Of a DNA stretch of 64,000 nucleotides, positions 10,078-20,339 are shown piece by piece. The stretch is from positions 27,097 to 91,096 of the forward strand of contig JAOBWF010000146.1 in assembly GCA_025463215.1 (NCBI GenBank). The letters are read 5' to 3'. Position numbers and translations under genes: made by a program. Under the pieces are notes generated by a model, which worked only from the letters and a program-made list of their open reading frames with translations, did not search any database and was not told the origin of the DNA. This DNA is from Acidobacteriota bacterium (GTDB lineage: Bacteria; Acidobacteriota; Vicinamibacteria; Vicinamibacterales; CAVVIG01). The stretch's first letter is position 1. Every line of letters starts with the position of its first letter.

Positions 10078-12065
10078 ATCGCACCGTGCTGATTGTCGAC
10101 GACAGCCTCACGGTACGCATGGATCTGGCCGATGCGTTTCGCGCCGCCGGCTTCGATGCCCGTCCGTGCGGCACCGTCGCCGCGGCGCGAGCGGCACTCT
10201 CAGCCGACGTCCCGAGCGTGTTCATTCTCGACGTCCTGCTGCCGGATGGTGATGGCGTCGATCTGCTGCAGGAGATCCGCAGGTCGCCATCCGGTTCGGC
10301 GGCGATTGTCGTCATGCTCTCGTCAGAGGCGGAGGTCAAGGATCGGATCCGCGGGCTTCAAACCGGCGCGGATGAATACGTGGGCAAGCCGTACGACGTC
10401 GTCTATCTGGTGGCGAAGGTGCAGGAGCTGCTGCAGGAGCGCCAGGTCTCGACTTCCGGCACGACCATCCTGGTGATCGACGACAGCGCGACATTCAGGA
10501 ACGTGCTGGGGACCGCGTTCGAATCGGCCGGGCACCGCGTGGTCATGGCCGCCAGTGGCGAAGAGGGGTTGCGTCTGGCGAGCGCGAGCCGCCCCGACGC
10601 GATCGTGGTCGACGGTGAGCTTCCAGGCATCGACGGTCCCGCCGTGATTCGTCACATTCGATTGGATGCGGCCCTGCGCGATGTGCCCTGCCTCCTGCTG
10701 ACGGCGTCCGGCGCTCAGGGCGCCGAACTGCGGGCGCTCGACGCCGGCGCGGACACATTCGTGCGGAAGGAGGAGGACCTCGGCATCATTCTGGCCAAGC
10801 TCGCCGCCGTCCTGCGCCGGACCACGGCGCGAGCGTCGACCGACGAGGACACGAAGAGTCTGCTCGGCCCCAAAAAGATCCTCGCCGTCGACGACAGCGC
10901 ACCCTACCTCCAGGAGTTGACGGACGCCCTCCGGGGGGAGGGGTACGACCTGGTGCTCGCGCGATCGGGAGAGGAAGCGATCGAGCTGCTGGCCGTCCAA
11001 CCGGTCGACTGCATCCTGCTCGCTCACGTGATGCCGGGCCTTGGCGGCCACGAAACGTGTCGGCGCATCAAGGCTGCGCCGATCGTGCGTGACATCCCGC
11101 TGATTATGCTGACGATGCTGGAGAACCGCGACGCGACGATTCAGGGGCTCGCCGCGGGTGCCGACGACTGTATTTCGAAAGAGAGCGAGTTCGACGTCCT
11201 GAAGGCCCGGGTGCGCGCGCAGATTCGCCGTAAGCAGTTCGAGGACGAGAACCGGCGCGTCCGTGAAGGAGTACTGCACAAGGAGCTCGAAGCCGCGGCG
11301 GCCCACGCGGCACGGGAGCTCGCCGAGACCCGGGCGGCTTTGATCGAGGAGTTAGAGGCCAAGAACAAGGAGCTCGATGCTTTCAGCTACTCGGTCTCTC
11401 ACGACTTGCGGGCGCCGCTGCGGCACGTCATCGGCTTCGCGGCGCTGCTCGCACAATCATCTGCCGGGCAGCTGGGCGAACAGCAGCAGCGCTATGTGAA
11501 GACCATCGGCGAGGCGGCGGCGCGGATGGGACAGCTGATCGACGACCTGCTGGCCTTTTCGAAGCTGGGTGGCGCGGAGATGGCCACGCGATCGATTGAC
11601 CTCGGCGCAGTCCTTCATGCCGCGCACCGCGAGGTCACCACGACAGGAGAGCAGAAGGACATCGTCTGGCGAATCGGGACGTTGCCGACGGTCGAGGGTG
11701 ATCCCAATCTGCTCCGCCTTGCGTTCGTCAATCTTCTTTCCAATGCGGTCAAATACTCGTCGACGCAGGAGCGGCCGGAAATCGAAGTGGGTGTGGCCGC
11801 GGCGGACGATCGGCGGCAGGTGGTGGTGTTCGTTCGTGATAACGGCGTCGGCTTCGACATGGCGTACGCGCATAAGCTGTTCGGCGTGTTCCAGCGGCTG
11901 CACACCCACGAGGAGTTCGAAGGAACCGGCATCGGCCTTGCCAACGTGCGACGGATCGTAGCGCGGCACGGTGGCCGCGTCTGGGCCGAAGGCGTCCGAA
12001 ATGAGGGCGCCACTTTTTACGTGTCGCTGCCGCTGCCGACAAAAACAGGCGAGACGTTGGAATAG
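10074..12065 (+). CDS. three-receiver hybrid histidine kinase, likely output of the che operon
   Basis: A 663-residue protein: receivers at about 4-120, 131-247 and 267-385, a coiled coil 390-435, a HisKA domain with H443 in VSHDLRAP, and a HATPase domain about 540-655 (N box NLLSNAVKYS, then DNGVGF and GTGIGLA). Receivers 1 and 2 keep the acceptor Asp (D53, D180). Receiver 3 has Ala at the equivalent position (A317 in CILLAHVMPG), so it cannot be phosphorylated in the usual way. There is no membrane segment. Its position as the last coupled gene of the che operon suggests it takes phosphate from CheA and passes the signal to an unknown partner. Confidence 0.92.
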   Translation: MNRTVLIVDDSLTVRMDLADAFRAAGFDARPCGTVAAARAALSADVPSVFILDVLLPDGDGVDLLQEIRRSPSGSAAIVVMLSSEAEVKDRIRGLQTGADEYVGKPYDVVYLVAKVQELLQERQVSTSGTTILVIDDSATFRNVLGTAFESAGHRVVMAASGEEGLRLASASRPDAIVVDGELPGIDGPAVIRHIRLDAALRDVPCLLLTASGAQGAELRALDAGADTFVRKEEDLGIILAKLAAVLRRTTARASTDEDTKSLLGPKKILAVDDSAPYLQELTDALRGEGYDLVLARSGEEAIELLAVQPVDCILLAHVMPGLGGHETCRRIKAAPIVRDIPLIMLTMLENRDATIQGLAAGADDCISKESEFDVLKARVRAQIRRKQFEDENRRVREGVLHKELEAAAAHAARELAETRAALIEELEAKNKELDAFSYSVSHDLRAPLRHVIGFAALLAQSSAGQLGEQQQRYVKTIGEAAARMGQLIDDLLAFSKLGGAEMATRSIDLGAVLHAAHREVTTTGEQKDIVWRIGTLPTVEGDPNLLRLAFVNLLSNAVKYSSTQERPEIEVGVAAADDRRQVVVFVRDNGVGFDMAYAHKLFGVFQRLHTHEEFEGTGIGLANVRRIVARHGGRVWAEGVRNEGATFYVSLPLPTKTGETLE

Positions 12066-12248
12066 TTTTTCACGGGCAGACCAGCGGCGACGACCAGCGA
12101 ACACCGCTAAGGCCATGTTCACGCGCAACAGTGCGTGACGCACCCTGCCGGTCGCTCCGACATGGTATAGCCAGTCGTGGATCTGCGGTGGTGATCGGCG
12201 CTACCTCGGCAGGAACATCCCGCGTGCTAGCATTGCCAGACACCGCGA

Positions 12249-13346
12249 ATGAAGAGACGAGAGGTTCTCGACCGCTGGCTGAGCGGCGACTACCTGAAGC
12301 AAGCCATCCATCGCTCGACGATCGCGGCGCTCGCCATTCTCGCGATCGAAGTCATCGGCTACCTGGCCGCCTCCGCGCTGGCGCTTGCGCCGCTCCCGTA
12401 CGCGCTGAACCTGGTGGGCGGCATTCTCGCCGGGCACGCCATCGCGATTCTGTTCACCGTCGGCCACGATGCCTGCCATCAGTCGTTCACCCCGTCGATG
12501 CGGCTCAACCGCTGGATCGGCCGCGCCGTGTTCATTCCTTCGCTGCATGCGGTGAGCTTGTGGGTGCTCGGCCACAACAAGATCCACCACGGTGCGACCA
12601 ACCTGCGCGGGCGCGACTACGTGTGGGAGCCGATGTCCCCCTCCGACTACGCCGCGGCATCGCCCATGCGCCGCTGGCTGTATCGGTTGTATCGCAGCCG
12701 CCTCGGGTCGCTGCCGTATTACGTGATCGAGATGTGGGGGAAGAAGAACTTCCTGCCGATCGCGCCGGAAGCGCGGCCGGACTGGCGCGACCACGCCTTC
12801 GACAGCGCCTTCGTCATCGTCGGCGGGGCGCTGCACATCTGGGCGATTGTGGCGATCGGCGGCGTCTGGACGCCCGAACGATCACCGTGGCTGGCGATCG
12901 TGGCCGCGTGGCTGGTGCCGTTCCTGGTGTGGAACTGGTTCATGGGCGTGGTCATCTACGCGCACCACACACATCCGCTCGTGCCCTGGTTCGAGCGCGA
13001 GGAGGAGTGGGGCTACCTGGCGTCGCAGGTGCTCGGCACGGTACACGTGCAACTGCCGCGGCCGTGGACGTGGCTGGACAACAACATCATGGAGCACAAC
13101 GCGCACCACGCGCTGCCCGTGATTCCGCTGTACAACCTCCAGCCGGCGCAGCGCCGCATCCGCACCGCCTTTCCCGACATTCACCACCTCTATCTTTCGC
13201 CGCCCGCGTTCTGCCGGGTCGCCGACGCGTGCAAGCTGTACGACTTCACCGCGCGACAATGGGTCGGCTTCGACGCCGCACCGACCGGACCGGTGCTGCT
13301 GGTGGCGGATGACGCCGCCGAGGAACTGACGGCCGCTATCGGGTGA
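12249..13346 (+). CDS. membrane fatty acid desaturase
   Basis: A 365-residue di-iron membrane desaturase. It carries the three histidine boxes: HDACHQ (73-78), HNKIHH (109-114) and HNAHH near residue 287, separated by hydrophobic segments. It should insert a double bond in acyl chains of membrane lipids or acyl-CoA. TGCTAGCAT (12225-12233) is an extended -10-like box 15 bases before the ATG. The 3' end overlaps the convergent PlsC gene by 11 bases, so it borders the lipid locus. The substrate and double-bond position are unknown. Confidence 0.9.
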   Translation: MKRREVLDRWLSGDYLKQAIHRSTIAALAILAIEVIGYLAASALALAPLPYALNLVGGILAGHAIAILFTVGHDACHQSFTPSMRLNRWIGRAVFIPSLHAVSLWVLGHNKIHHGATNLRGRDYVWEPMSPSDYAAASPMRRWLYRLYRSRLGSLPYYVIEMWGKKNFLPIAPEARPDWRDHAFDSAFVIVGGALHIWAIVAIGGVWTPERSPWLAIVAAWLVPFLVWNWFMGVVIYAHHTHPLVPWFEREEEWGYLASQVLGTVHVQLPRPWTWLDNNIMEHNAHHALPVIPLYNLQPAQRRIRTAFPDIHHLYLSPPAFCRVADACKLYDFTARQWVGFDAAPTGPVLLVADDAAEELTAAIG

Positions 13347-14145
13347 GCCGCGCGCGCACCTGCCGATCGATCGCTCCCAGCGCCTCGATCTCGGCGCGAA
13401 CCGCCTGAGCAATCCGCAGCGAGTGTCTCGGCCCCGGCACGGCGTCGCCATACCCGTCGAGGTTCATCGGCGTGCCGAACGTGATCGTGATCGGCGCCGC
13501 GGTGCGGTTCAGCGTGGTTCGCATCTGCTTCACCAGATCCGCGGCCAATCCGAGGATGAAGACCGGCAGCACCAGCGGCCGCGCGCGCTGGACGATCTCG
13601 CCGAGGCCGGGCTGCGCCGGCAGCAGCGTGTACGGATCGTCGCTGACGCTGCGGCGTCCTTCCGGATGCAGGCCGACGACGGTGCCGGGCCGCCGCAACT
13701 CGTCGACGACGAAGGAGACGGCGTCGCGGTTCAGCGTCCGCCGCGCCGCGTCGCGATAAATCGGCGGATACATGCTGACGCCGGAGAGCAGGGCGTTGAG
13801 CAGCAGCCCGCCCCATCGGTCGTAGATGTGCTCGGTCCGCACCGGAAAGTAGAGCCGCTCGATCCAGGCGCAGCGCCGCAACAGCACGGACGACACGACG
13901 TACAAGTCGCACAAGCTGCGATGGTTGCTCGCGACGATCACGCCGCGATCGGGAGGCAGCGTGTCGAGCACCTCGGCGTTGGTGATGTGGAGGAGACGAC
14001 GCGTGCCGGCATGCACGCCGCTCGCTCCGGCGGAGCGGAGATAGGCATGTGACGCGCGCTTCAGCGCCGGACGCGTATTGACCTGCCGCGAAATGGCGCG
14101 GATCAGGCGTTCGGTCGTCGTGAACGGCGCTGCCGCGTCGGTCAT
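13336..14145 (-). CDS. PlsC-like glycerolipid acyltransferase
   Basis: A 269-residue acyltransferase with the NHxxxxD catalytic motif (NHRSLCD) and the glycerol-phosphate-binding motif (HPEGRRS in place of the usual FPEGTRS). I chose the ATG at 14145, four bases after the upstream permease stop; an ATG at 14172 would overlap that gene. It could acylate glycerol-3-phosphate, lyso-phosphatidate or dihydroxyacetone phosphate. In this locus an acyl-DHAP-forming role (the AGPS substrate) is attractive but unproven. It is the last gene of the minus-strand lipid/transport run. Confidence 0.87.
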   Translation of the reverse strand: MTDAAAPFTTTERLIRAISRQVNTRPALKRASHAYLRSAGASGVHAGTRRLLHITNAEVLDTLPPDRGVIVASNHRSLCDLYVVSSVLLRRCAWIERLYFPVRTEHIYDRWGGLLLNALLSGVSMYPPIYRDAARRTLNRDAVSFVVDELRRPGTVVGLHPEGRRSVSDDPYTLLPAQPGLGEIVQRARPLVLPVFILGLAADLVKQMRTTLNRTAAPITITFGTPMNLDGYGDAVPGPRHSLRIAQAVRAEIEALGAIDRQVRARLTR

Positions 14146-14149
14146 GGCG

Positions 14150-15331
14150 TCACAGCTCGCGCAGCGCGACAACCACCGGAACGCTTGCCGCCCTGATCGC
14201 CGGCAGCAGGCCGCCCAGGAGTCCGAGCACGACGGCGTACGAGAGACCTTGGGCGAGCAGCCGCGGCGTCACCGCGAAGGCGAACGACACCTGACTGAAC
14301 GCCTGCAAGTTCATCGTCGAGGTCTGGAAGCCGTCGAACGCGGCCCACGCCAGCGCGCCGCCGACCAGGCCGCCGGCCAGGCTGAGGAGCGCGGCCTCGG
14401 CGAGCACCGACACCACCACCGGCGCGCCGCCGAACCCGAGCGCGCGCAGCGTCGCGATCTCGCGCGTCCGGCTCGCCACCGCGGTGTACATCGTGTTCAC
14501 CGCTGCGAACAGGGCGCCGATCCCCATCAGCCCTGCGATGACCAGACCGACGCTGCGGATCATGCGCTCGAGGCCCTGCGACTGCTGCGCGTAGTAGTCG
14601 GCCTGGTGCATCACCATGACGGTCAGGCGCGGATCGGTGGTGAGCGCGTCCTTCAGCGCGTCGAAACGGTCGCGCGACGCCAGCTTGACGCTCACCGACT
14701 GGTACGAATTGTTGCGATGGTAGACCGGCTGCGCCACCCGCGCGTCGCACCAGATCTCGCCCTCCGAGATCGAGCGGTGGTCCTCGAAGATCCCGACCAC
14801 CCGCCACGTGTTCTGTCCCCATCGCACCGTCGATCCGAGATCGAGCCCCGAGTACTGCTGGTTGGCGGCGCGGCCGACGATGATCTCGTTGCGCCCGGGT
14901 GTGAAGTTGCGGCCGGCGACGATCTTCACACGGTCGTGGACCTTGAACGCGATCGGCAGCACGCCGCGCAGCGGCACGCTGGCGTCGATGCCGTTACGGC
15001 GCAGCGGATCGTTGACGATGACGAGCAGCTCGGGCGATGCGAGCGCCTCGCCGGCGTCGCGCATGACCCCCGGCGCCTCCGCGATCGCGCGCACGTGCTC
15101 GAGATAGAAACCGCTGGTCATCTCGGTGTCGCTGCCGGCGCGCAGCACGAGCACCGTGTCCGGATCGCCTGCTCCCTGCATCGCCGCCTTCAGCCCCTCG
15201 GCAATCGACAGCACCGCGACGAACACGATGACTACGCCGACGATCCCGAACGCCGCGACCGCCGAGGATCCGATGCGCTGCCGGATCGAGCCCAGGGTGA
15301 TCGCGGTGACGGCGAGGATCTGCATCAGCAT
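14150..15331 (-). CDS. ABC transporter permease, MacB/LolE (FtsX) type
   Basis: A 393-residue permease. It has one transmembrane helix near the N terminus (about 20-45), a large periplasmic MacB_PCD domain (about 50-265), and three helices in the FtsX domain (about 275-385). The C terminus, PAIRAASVPVVVALREL, is typical of the family. Two ATGs fit: 15331, and 15325, which forms TGATG with the stop of the small repeat ORF. It is paired with the permease at 15517-16677, so the transporter is a LolCE-like heterodimer of two permeases with one ATPase. Confidence 0.9.
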   Translation of the reverse strand: MLMQILAVTAITLGSIRQRIGSSAVAAFGIVGVVIVFVAVLSIAEGLKAAMQGAGDPDTVLVLRAGSDTEMTSGFYLEHVRAIAEAPGVMRDAGEALASPELLVIVNDPLRRNGIDASVPLRGVLPIAFKVHDRVKIVAGRNFTPGRNEIIVGRAANQQYSGLDLGSTVRWGQNTWRVVGIFEDHRSISEGEIWCDARVAQPVYHRNNSYQSVSVKLASRDRFDALKDALTTDPRLTVMVMHQADYYAQQSQGLERMIRSVGLVIAGLMGIGALFAAVNTMYTAVASRTREIATLRALGFGGAPVVVSVLAEAALLSLAGGLVGGALAWAAFDGFQTSTMNLQAFSQVSFAFAVTPRLLAQGLSYAVVLGLLGGLLPAIRAASVPVVVALREL

Positions 15332-15516
15332 AGGGTGCTCGGGGTTCTCGGGGTTCTCGGGGTTCTCGGAGTGCTCGGGGTGCTCGGGGTTCTCGGGGTG
15401 CTCAGGGTGCTCAGGGTGCTCACGGTGCTCAGGGTGCTCAGGGTGCTCACGGTTCTCAGGGTGCTCGGGGTGCTCGGGGTTCTTAGCGTGCTCTCGGTGT
15501 TTGTGGATCTTGGCAT
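15325..15516 (-). CDS. possible 63-residue Ser/Thr/Pro/Leu/Arg tripeptide-repeat peptide
   Basis: The 9-bp minisatellite is open on the minus strand. An ATG at 15516 directly follows the TAA of the upstream permease. The product is built from triplets such as STL, STP and RTP, and its TGA overlaps the downstream permease ATG at 15325 (TGATG). Both ends are thus in register for translational coupling. Because the unit is three codons, copy-number change would not shift the frame. No ribosome site or known domain is seen, and the frame may be an accident of the repeat. Expression is not shown by the sequence. Confidence 0.3.
   Translation of the reverse strand: MPRSTNTESTLRTPSTPSTLRTVSTLSTLSTVSTLSTLSTPRTPSTPSTPRTPRTPRTPSTLC
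15333..15503. repeat. 9-bp tandem repeat (minisatellite), about 19 units
   Basis: On the plus strand the unit is GGGTGCTCG or close variants (GGGTTCTCG, GGGTGCTCA, CGGTGCTCA). There are seventeen well-kept units and two decayed ones at the 15503 end, in one uninterrupted array. The array fills the gap between two permease genes of one operon. Unit variants are clustered (CTCG types at both ends, CTCA types in the middle), as expected from slippage or unequal exchange. Confidence 0.95.
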
Positions 15517-16673
15517 TTAGTGCCGCCGCAGCGCGTCGACGATCTTCAGCCGCCGCGCCTGGAGCGCCGGCAGGATGCCGGTTGCCAGGCCGAGCGCCGC
15601 GATCAGGCCGGCGGCGAACGCGAGGTCACGTGCGGGCAGGTAGATCGGCGGCAGCATCCCGTGCGTCGGATCGCCGATCAGTGTGATCGCAGTCCACGAC
15701 AGCCCCAGGCCGGCGGCGCCGCCGACCAGGGCGATCAGACACGACTCGGCGAGGACCAGGCCGACGATCTTCGCCTCGCTGAAGCCGAGCGTCTTGAGAA
15801 TGGCGAGCTCGCTGGTCCGCTCGCGGATCGCCTGCGCCATCGTGTTGCCGGTGACCAACAGGATGGTGAAGAGCACCGCGCCCGCGATCCCGATCATGAT
15901 CGTACCGATGTCGCCGATCTGGCTGGCGAAGCTCGAGACGAACACCTTCTCCGTCGCCGTCTTCGTTTCCGACGAGGAGTTCGCGAACAGCGCGTCGAGG
16001 CGGCGGGCGACCAGCTCCGCCTGTCGCGGGTCGGCGACGCGGATCACGTACCAGCTCACTTCGTCGTTGCCGTACGCCCCCTTCGGGATGGTCTCGTTCA
16101 GATACGCGTAGTGGAGGAAGAGTTGCGTCTTGTCGGTGTTCTCGGCGGCGTCGTAGATCGCGTCGATCGTCAGCTCCCACGGCCGGCCGTCGGGGCGGCG
16201 GTAGATCGTGCCCTGCAGCGGCACGCGGTCGCCGATCTTCCAGCCGAAGCGCCGCGCCGTTTCCACTCCGACCAGTGCGCCGGTGCGGTCGGCCAGCCAG
16301 GTCTTCTCCTGGCCGGCAGGCATCACCAGCTCGGGGTGCACGCGCAGCCAGCTCTCGGGCTCGACCGCCAGGTTGGCGAAGGCGTTCTTCGGATCCTGAT
16401 AGACGCCGCCGAACCAGTTCGCGTGCGTGACGTCGGCGACGCCCGACGCAGTCCGGATCCGCGCCAGATAGCTGATCGGCAGCGAGTTGATCAGCGACAC
16501 CTTGTCGAGCATCATCAGCCGCTCGGCGCCGGCGACGGTCACGCCGCCGCTGAACGCGACGCGGATCGCCAGCAGCGTGCCGAGCAGCATGAACGCGACG
16601 AGGATCGACAGCAGCGTGAAGACCGTCCGCACCTTGCGCCGCAGCAGGTTGGACCAGAGCAGCGGCAGGAACT

Positions 16674-16677
<4 letters not shown>
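15517..16677 (-). CDS. ABC transporter permease, MacB/LolC (FtsX) type
   Basis: A 386-residue permease. The start is GTG 16677, which overlaps the ATPase stop as GTGA; the open frame upstream is only the ATPase gene out of frame. It has an N-terminal transmembrane helix (about 22-45), a periplasmic MacB_PCD domain (about 48-250) and a three-helix FtsX domain (about 262-380), ending in the family-typical PALQARRLKIVDALRRH. It forms a transporter with the ATPase, the membrane fusion protein and the second permease. Confidence 0.9.
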
Positions 16678-17362
<685 letters not shown>

Positions 17363-17366
<4 letters not shown>

Positions 17367-18583
17367 GCCTCGGTGATCCGATCGCCGTCCTTCAGCGTCG
17401 CGGGACCGTCGGTCACCACCCGGTCGCCATCGGTGAGCCCGGAGAGCACTTCGACCTGGCCGGCGTCTTCGGTCCCGAGGGTGACCGCCCGCCGCTCGAC
17501 CTGACCGCCGCGGATCACGAAGACGATCGTGCGGCCGGCGTCAATCCGCGCCGCCGACTTCGGCATCACCACATGCGGCGCTGCGGTCCGCACCGGCCCC
17601 ACTGTGGCTTCGCTGAGGAACGACACCTTCACGCCCATATCTGGCAGGATGCGCGGATCGAGCTTGTCGAAGCCGATGCGCACCTTCACCGTCGCCTTCT
17701 GTCGATCGGCGGTGGGCACGACGGCGATGACGTGAGAAGGGATGCGCCAGTCGGGATACGCGTCGAGGATCGCCTCGACCGGTTGTCCGTCGCGGACGCG
17801 ATTGATGTAGCCCTCGTTGACGTCGACCTCGATCTCGAGCGACGCCATGTCGACGATGGTGCAGATGCCGGTGCGGGTGAAGCCGCCGCCGGCCGAGACC
17901 GGCGAGATCATCTCGCCCGGCTGCGCGTCCTTCGACACGGCGATGCCGCTGAACGGCGCGCGCACGACGGTGTCGGTGACGTCGGCCCGCCGCTGCTGCA
18001 CCTGCGCGTCCGCGACCGCCATCTGCTCGGTCGTGAAGGCGATCCGCGCCCGGATCGCCTCGACGTTCGCCTCCGCGGCATCGACCTCGGCCCGGCCGAT
18101 GATCCCGTCGCCGAACAGCTGCCGCTGCCGGCCGAGGGTGACTTCGGCCTCGTGCAGCCTCGCCGCGTCTTCCGCGGTCGCCTTGCGCGCCGCCGCGAGC
18201 TGCGCTTCCGCATAGGCGAGTGCGGCGTTCGGCTGCGTCGGATCCAGCCGCGCGAGCACCTGTCCCTCGCGCACCGCGTGCCCCTCTTCGACGAACACCT
18301 CGATCACCTTGCCGGTGATCTTCGAGGACACCGTGGCCCTGCGCCGAGCGGTCACGTAGCCGGATCCGTTGAGCACGACGCCGGACGCATCGGCTGCCGG
18401 ACCGGACGCGATGGTGACGGCGGCCGCGCGCACGACCGCGGCGCCCTGGTGCGCCGACCAGTACCAGCCGCCGCCGGCCAGCAGCGCGACCAGGACGAGC
18501 AGCCACACGCCCGTGCGCGGCCGGTTCACGGCACGCTCCGAGGGGTCAATTTTCAGCGCGGCGAGTTTGCCAAGTTCCGGCAT
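17363..18583 (-). CDS. HlyD/RND-type periplasmic membrane fusion protein
   Basis: A 406-residue protein with one N-terminal transmembrane anchor (about 27-43). It is followed by a lipoyl/barrel-sandwich domain (GSGYVTARRRATVSSKITGKVIEV begins here), a helical hairpin, the second lipoyl half, and beta-barrel domains. It links the inner-membrane ABC permeases to the periplasm or outer membrane. A TATACT box at 18599-18604 suggests its own promoter inside the end of the AGPS gene, only 22 bases upstream, so the transporter can be read with the lipid genes or alone. Confidence 0.9.
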
Positions 18584-18598
18584 GCAATACGGACGGTA

Positions 18599-18604
18599 AG
18601 TATA
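18599..18604 (-). promoter_or_regulatory. candidate -10 box for the transporter genes
   Basis: TATACT on the minus strand, 15 bases before the HlyD ATG. No good -35 is present 17 bases upstream. It overlaps the AGPS stop region, so it would be an internal operon promoter. Confidence 0.4.
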
Positions 18605-18605
18605 G

Positions 18606-20339
18606 TCAGCGGCCGCACGCGCCGTTGCCGATGCCGAAGATGTTGCTGGGATCGACCGCGCGCTTCGCCGCGCGGATCAACTCGAGCCCGGCGGGCGAGT
18701 GCACCTGCGGCAGGAACCGCTGCCGGATCTTGCCGACGCCGTGGTGGTGGGACAGCGATCCGCCGTGATCGAGAATCACCTGTCTCAGCGCCTGCTCGAT
18801 GTCGTGGAACACGCCGCCAGGGTCGGCGAGGCCGCGGCCTGAAAACGCCATCGTGAAGTAGACGCAGACGCCGGCATGATACGTCTGCGTCACGCGATAC
18901 GAGAGATACGGACGACCCGCCACGCCGCGCGCCACTGATTCCGACGCGAGCGCGCGATCGGCGGCGGCGCAGACCTCCTCGATCCGATCCCACGGCACCG
19001 AGGTTTCGAACGACTCGGCGACCAGGCCGTACCGGCTGAAGAAGTCACGCAGGTAGGCGATCGCGAAGGTGAGCGAGTAGCCGCGGCGTCCGTTCTCGGC
19101 GCCGCCCCAGACCGCGCGTGCGCGCCTCGCCAGCCGCCGCAGCGCCCGCTCCTGCCGCGCGACCTCGTGGCGCGTGCCTTCCATTACCACCGTGCACGCC
19201 GCCAGCGTGGTCAGGTCGAAGCCGAGCACCCCGAACAGCCACCGCCGCTGCACAGCGCTCTTCCACGCGTGCAGGCCGCGCGACGCCGGACGCAGCGACT
19301 GGCCGAGCCGGAACTCGCGGCTGTTCACGAGCCGGATGCTCGCCGGCAGGGCCCCTTCGGCGCGCACCGCCTTGAGGAACGCGACCCCATCCGCGAAGCC
19401 GCGAAAGACGAACGATCCGTAGCGGCACTCTTCCGGTTTGGGATGGATGGCAATCAGCGCCTTGGTGATCACGCCGAGGTTGCCTTCGCTGCCAAACAGC
19501 AGCGACAGCGGCTGCATGCCGGTGGACGCCCGGGCGGCGGGACGCCGCGTCTCGACCGTGCCGGCGGGCGTGACCAGCGTCGCCTCGACGACGATGTCCT
19601 CGATGTTGCCGTAGCGGTTCTTCTTCATGCCGCTGGCGTTGGTGGCAATCCAGCCGCCGAGCGTCGAGAACTCCATGCTGTCCGGCGTGTGCCCGCAGGT
19701 GTAGCCGAGCGCGCCGAGCGCGTCTTCGAGATCGGCGCCGCTGATGCCCGCTTCGACCAACGCGCAGTTGTTCGCGCGGTCGACGTTCAGCACCCGCTTC
19801 ATGCGGCGCATGTCGACCGACACGATCGTGCGCGCCTCGTCTTCCGGGCACAGCAGCGCGCCGCTGACGTTGGTCCCGCCGCCGAACGGCACCAGGCACG
19901 CGCCGTGTTCGATCGCCGCCGCGACGATCGCCCGCACCTCCTCTTCGTCGACCGGCTCGACGACGACGTCGGCGACGCGGGCGAAGCCGCCGCCATAGAG
20001 CAGACGATCGATCTCGCCGACGGCGAGCTGGCCGTGGCTGTGCGCCAGCCGGGCGACCGGATCGATGGAGCGGCGCTCGGACGGGAGCAGGGACTCGAGT
20101 GCCGCCATCAGCGCCCGATTCAGGCGCGGCGGCGGCACCGCCGGCGCCGACTCCGGCATCGGCGCGCTGGCGTCGACCGGCACGCCGAGCATCTGTTCGA
20201 CGTAGGGGATCAGGTACGGCATCGACTGGCCGCTCAGCGGATAGCGCGTGCCGGTCATCCGGACGGATCGCGGGCCGTCGAACTCGAGCTGCGTGTCGGC
20301 GTACCCCCAGCGATGGGGATGGCGGGTGTCGCTAGCCAT
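18606..20339 (-). CDS. agpS: alkylglycerone-phosphate synthase (AGPS) homologue, ether-bond-forming flavoenzyme
   Basis: A 577-residue protein of the VAO/FAD_binding_4 fold. It follows animal and peroxisomal AGPS closely from end to end: GTRYPLSG near 30-37, FAD-binding PFGGGTNVSG (151-160), GHTPDSMEFSTLGGW (216-230), GMKKNRYGNIED, GSEGNLGVIT, GRRGYSLTFAIAYLRD, ESFETSVPWDR, and the His-rich loop SHHHGVGK (H531-H533). AGPS swaps the acyl chain of acyl-DHAP for a fatty alcohol to make alkyl-DHAP. I start at ATG 20339, which overlaps the upstream reductase by 8 bases. The adjacent acyl reductase would supply the fatty alcohol. The homology call is very strong; activity is inferred. Confidence 0.93.
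   Translation of the reverse strand: MASDTRHPHRWGYADTQLEFDGPRSVRMTGTRYPLSGQSMPYLIPYVEQMLGVPVDASAPMPESAPAVPPPRLNRALMAALESLLPSERRSIDPVARLAHSHGQLAVGEIDRLLYGGGFARVADVVVEPVDEEEVRAIVAAAIEHGACLVPFGGGTNVSGALLCPEDEARTIVSVDMRRMKRVLNVDRANNCALVEAGISGADLEDALGALGYTCGHTPDSMEFSTLGGWIATNASGMKKNRYGNIEDIVVEATLVTPAGTVETRRPAARASTGMQPLSLLFGSEGNLGVITKALIAIHPKPEECRYGSFVFRGFADGVAFLKAVRAEGALPASIRLVNSREFRLGQSLRPASRGLHAWKSAVQRRWLFGVLGFDLTTLAACTVVMEGTRHEVARQERALRRLARRARAVWGGAENGRRGYSLTFAIAYLRDFFSRYGLVAESFETSVPWDRIEEVCAAADRALASESVARGVAGRPYLSYRVTQTYHAGVCVYFTMAFSGRGLADPGGVFHDIEQALRQVILDHGGSLSHHHGVGKIRQRFLPQVHSPAGLELIRAAKRAVDPSNIFGIGNGACGR

Noticed and set aside
13423..14052. Plus-strand frame across the PlsC gene
   Set aside because: One of many long GC-driven shadow frames. 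Arg/Asp/Gln-rich, with no domain, on the complement of a clear gene.
15308..15520. Plus-strand Gly-Val-Leu repeat frame
   Set aside because: It is the complement of the 9-bp minisatellite inside a minus-strand operon. It has no start site or expression context of its own.
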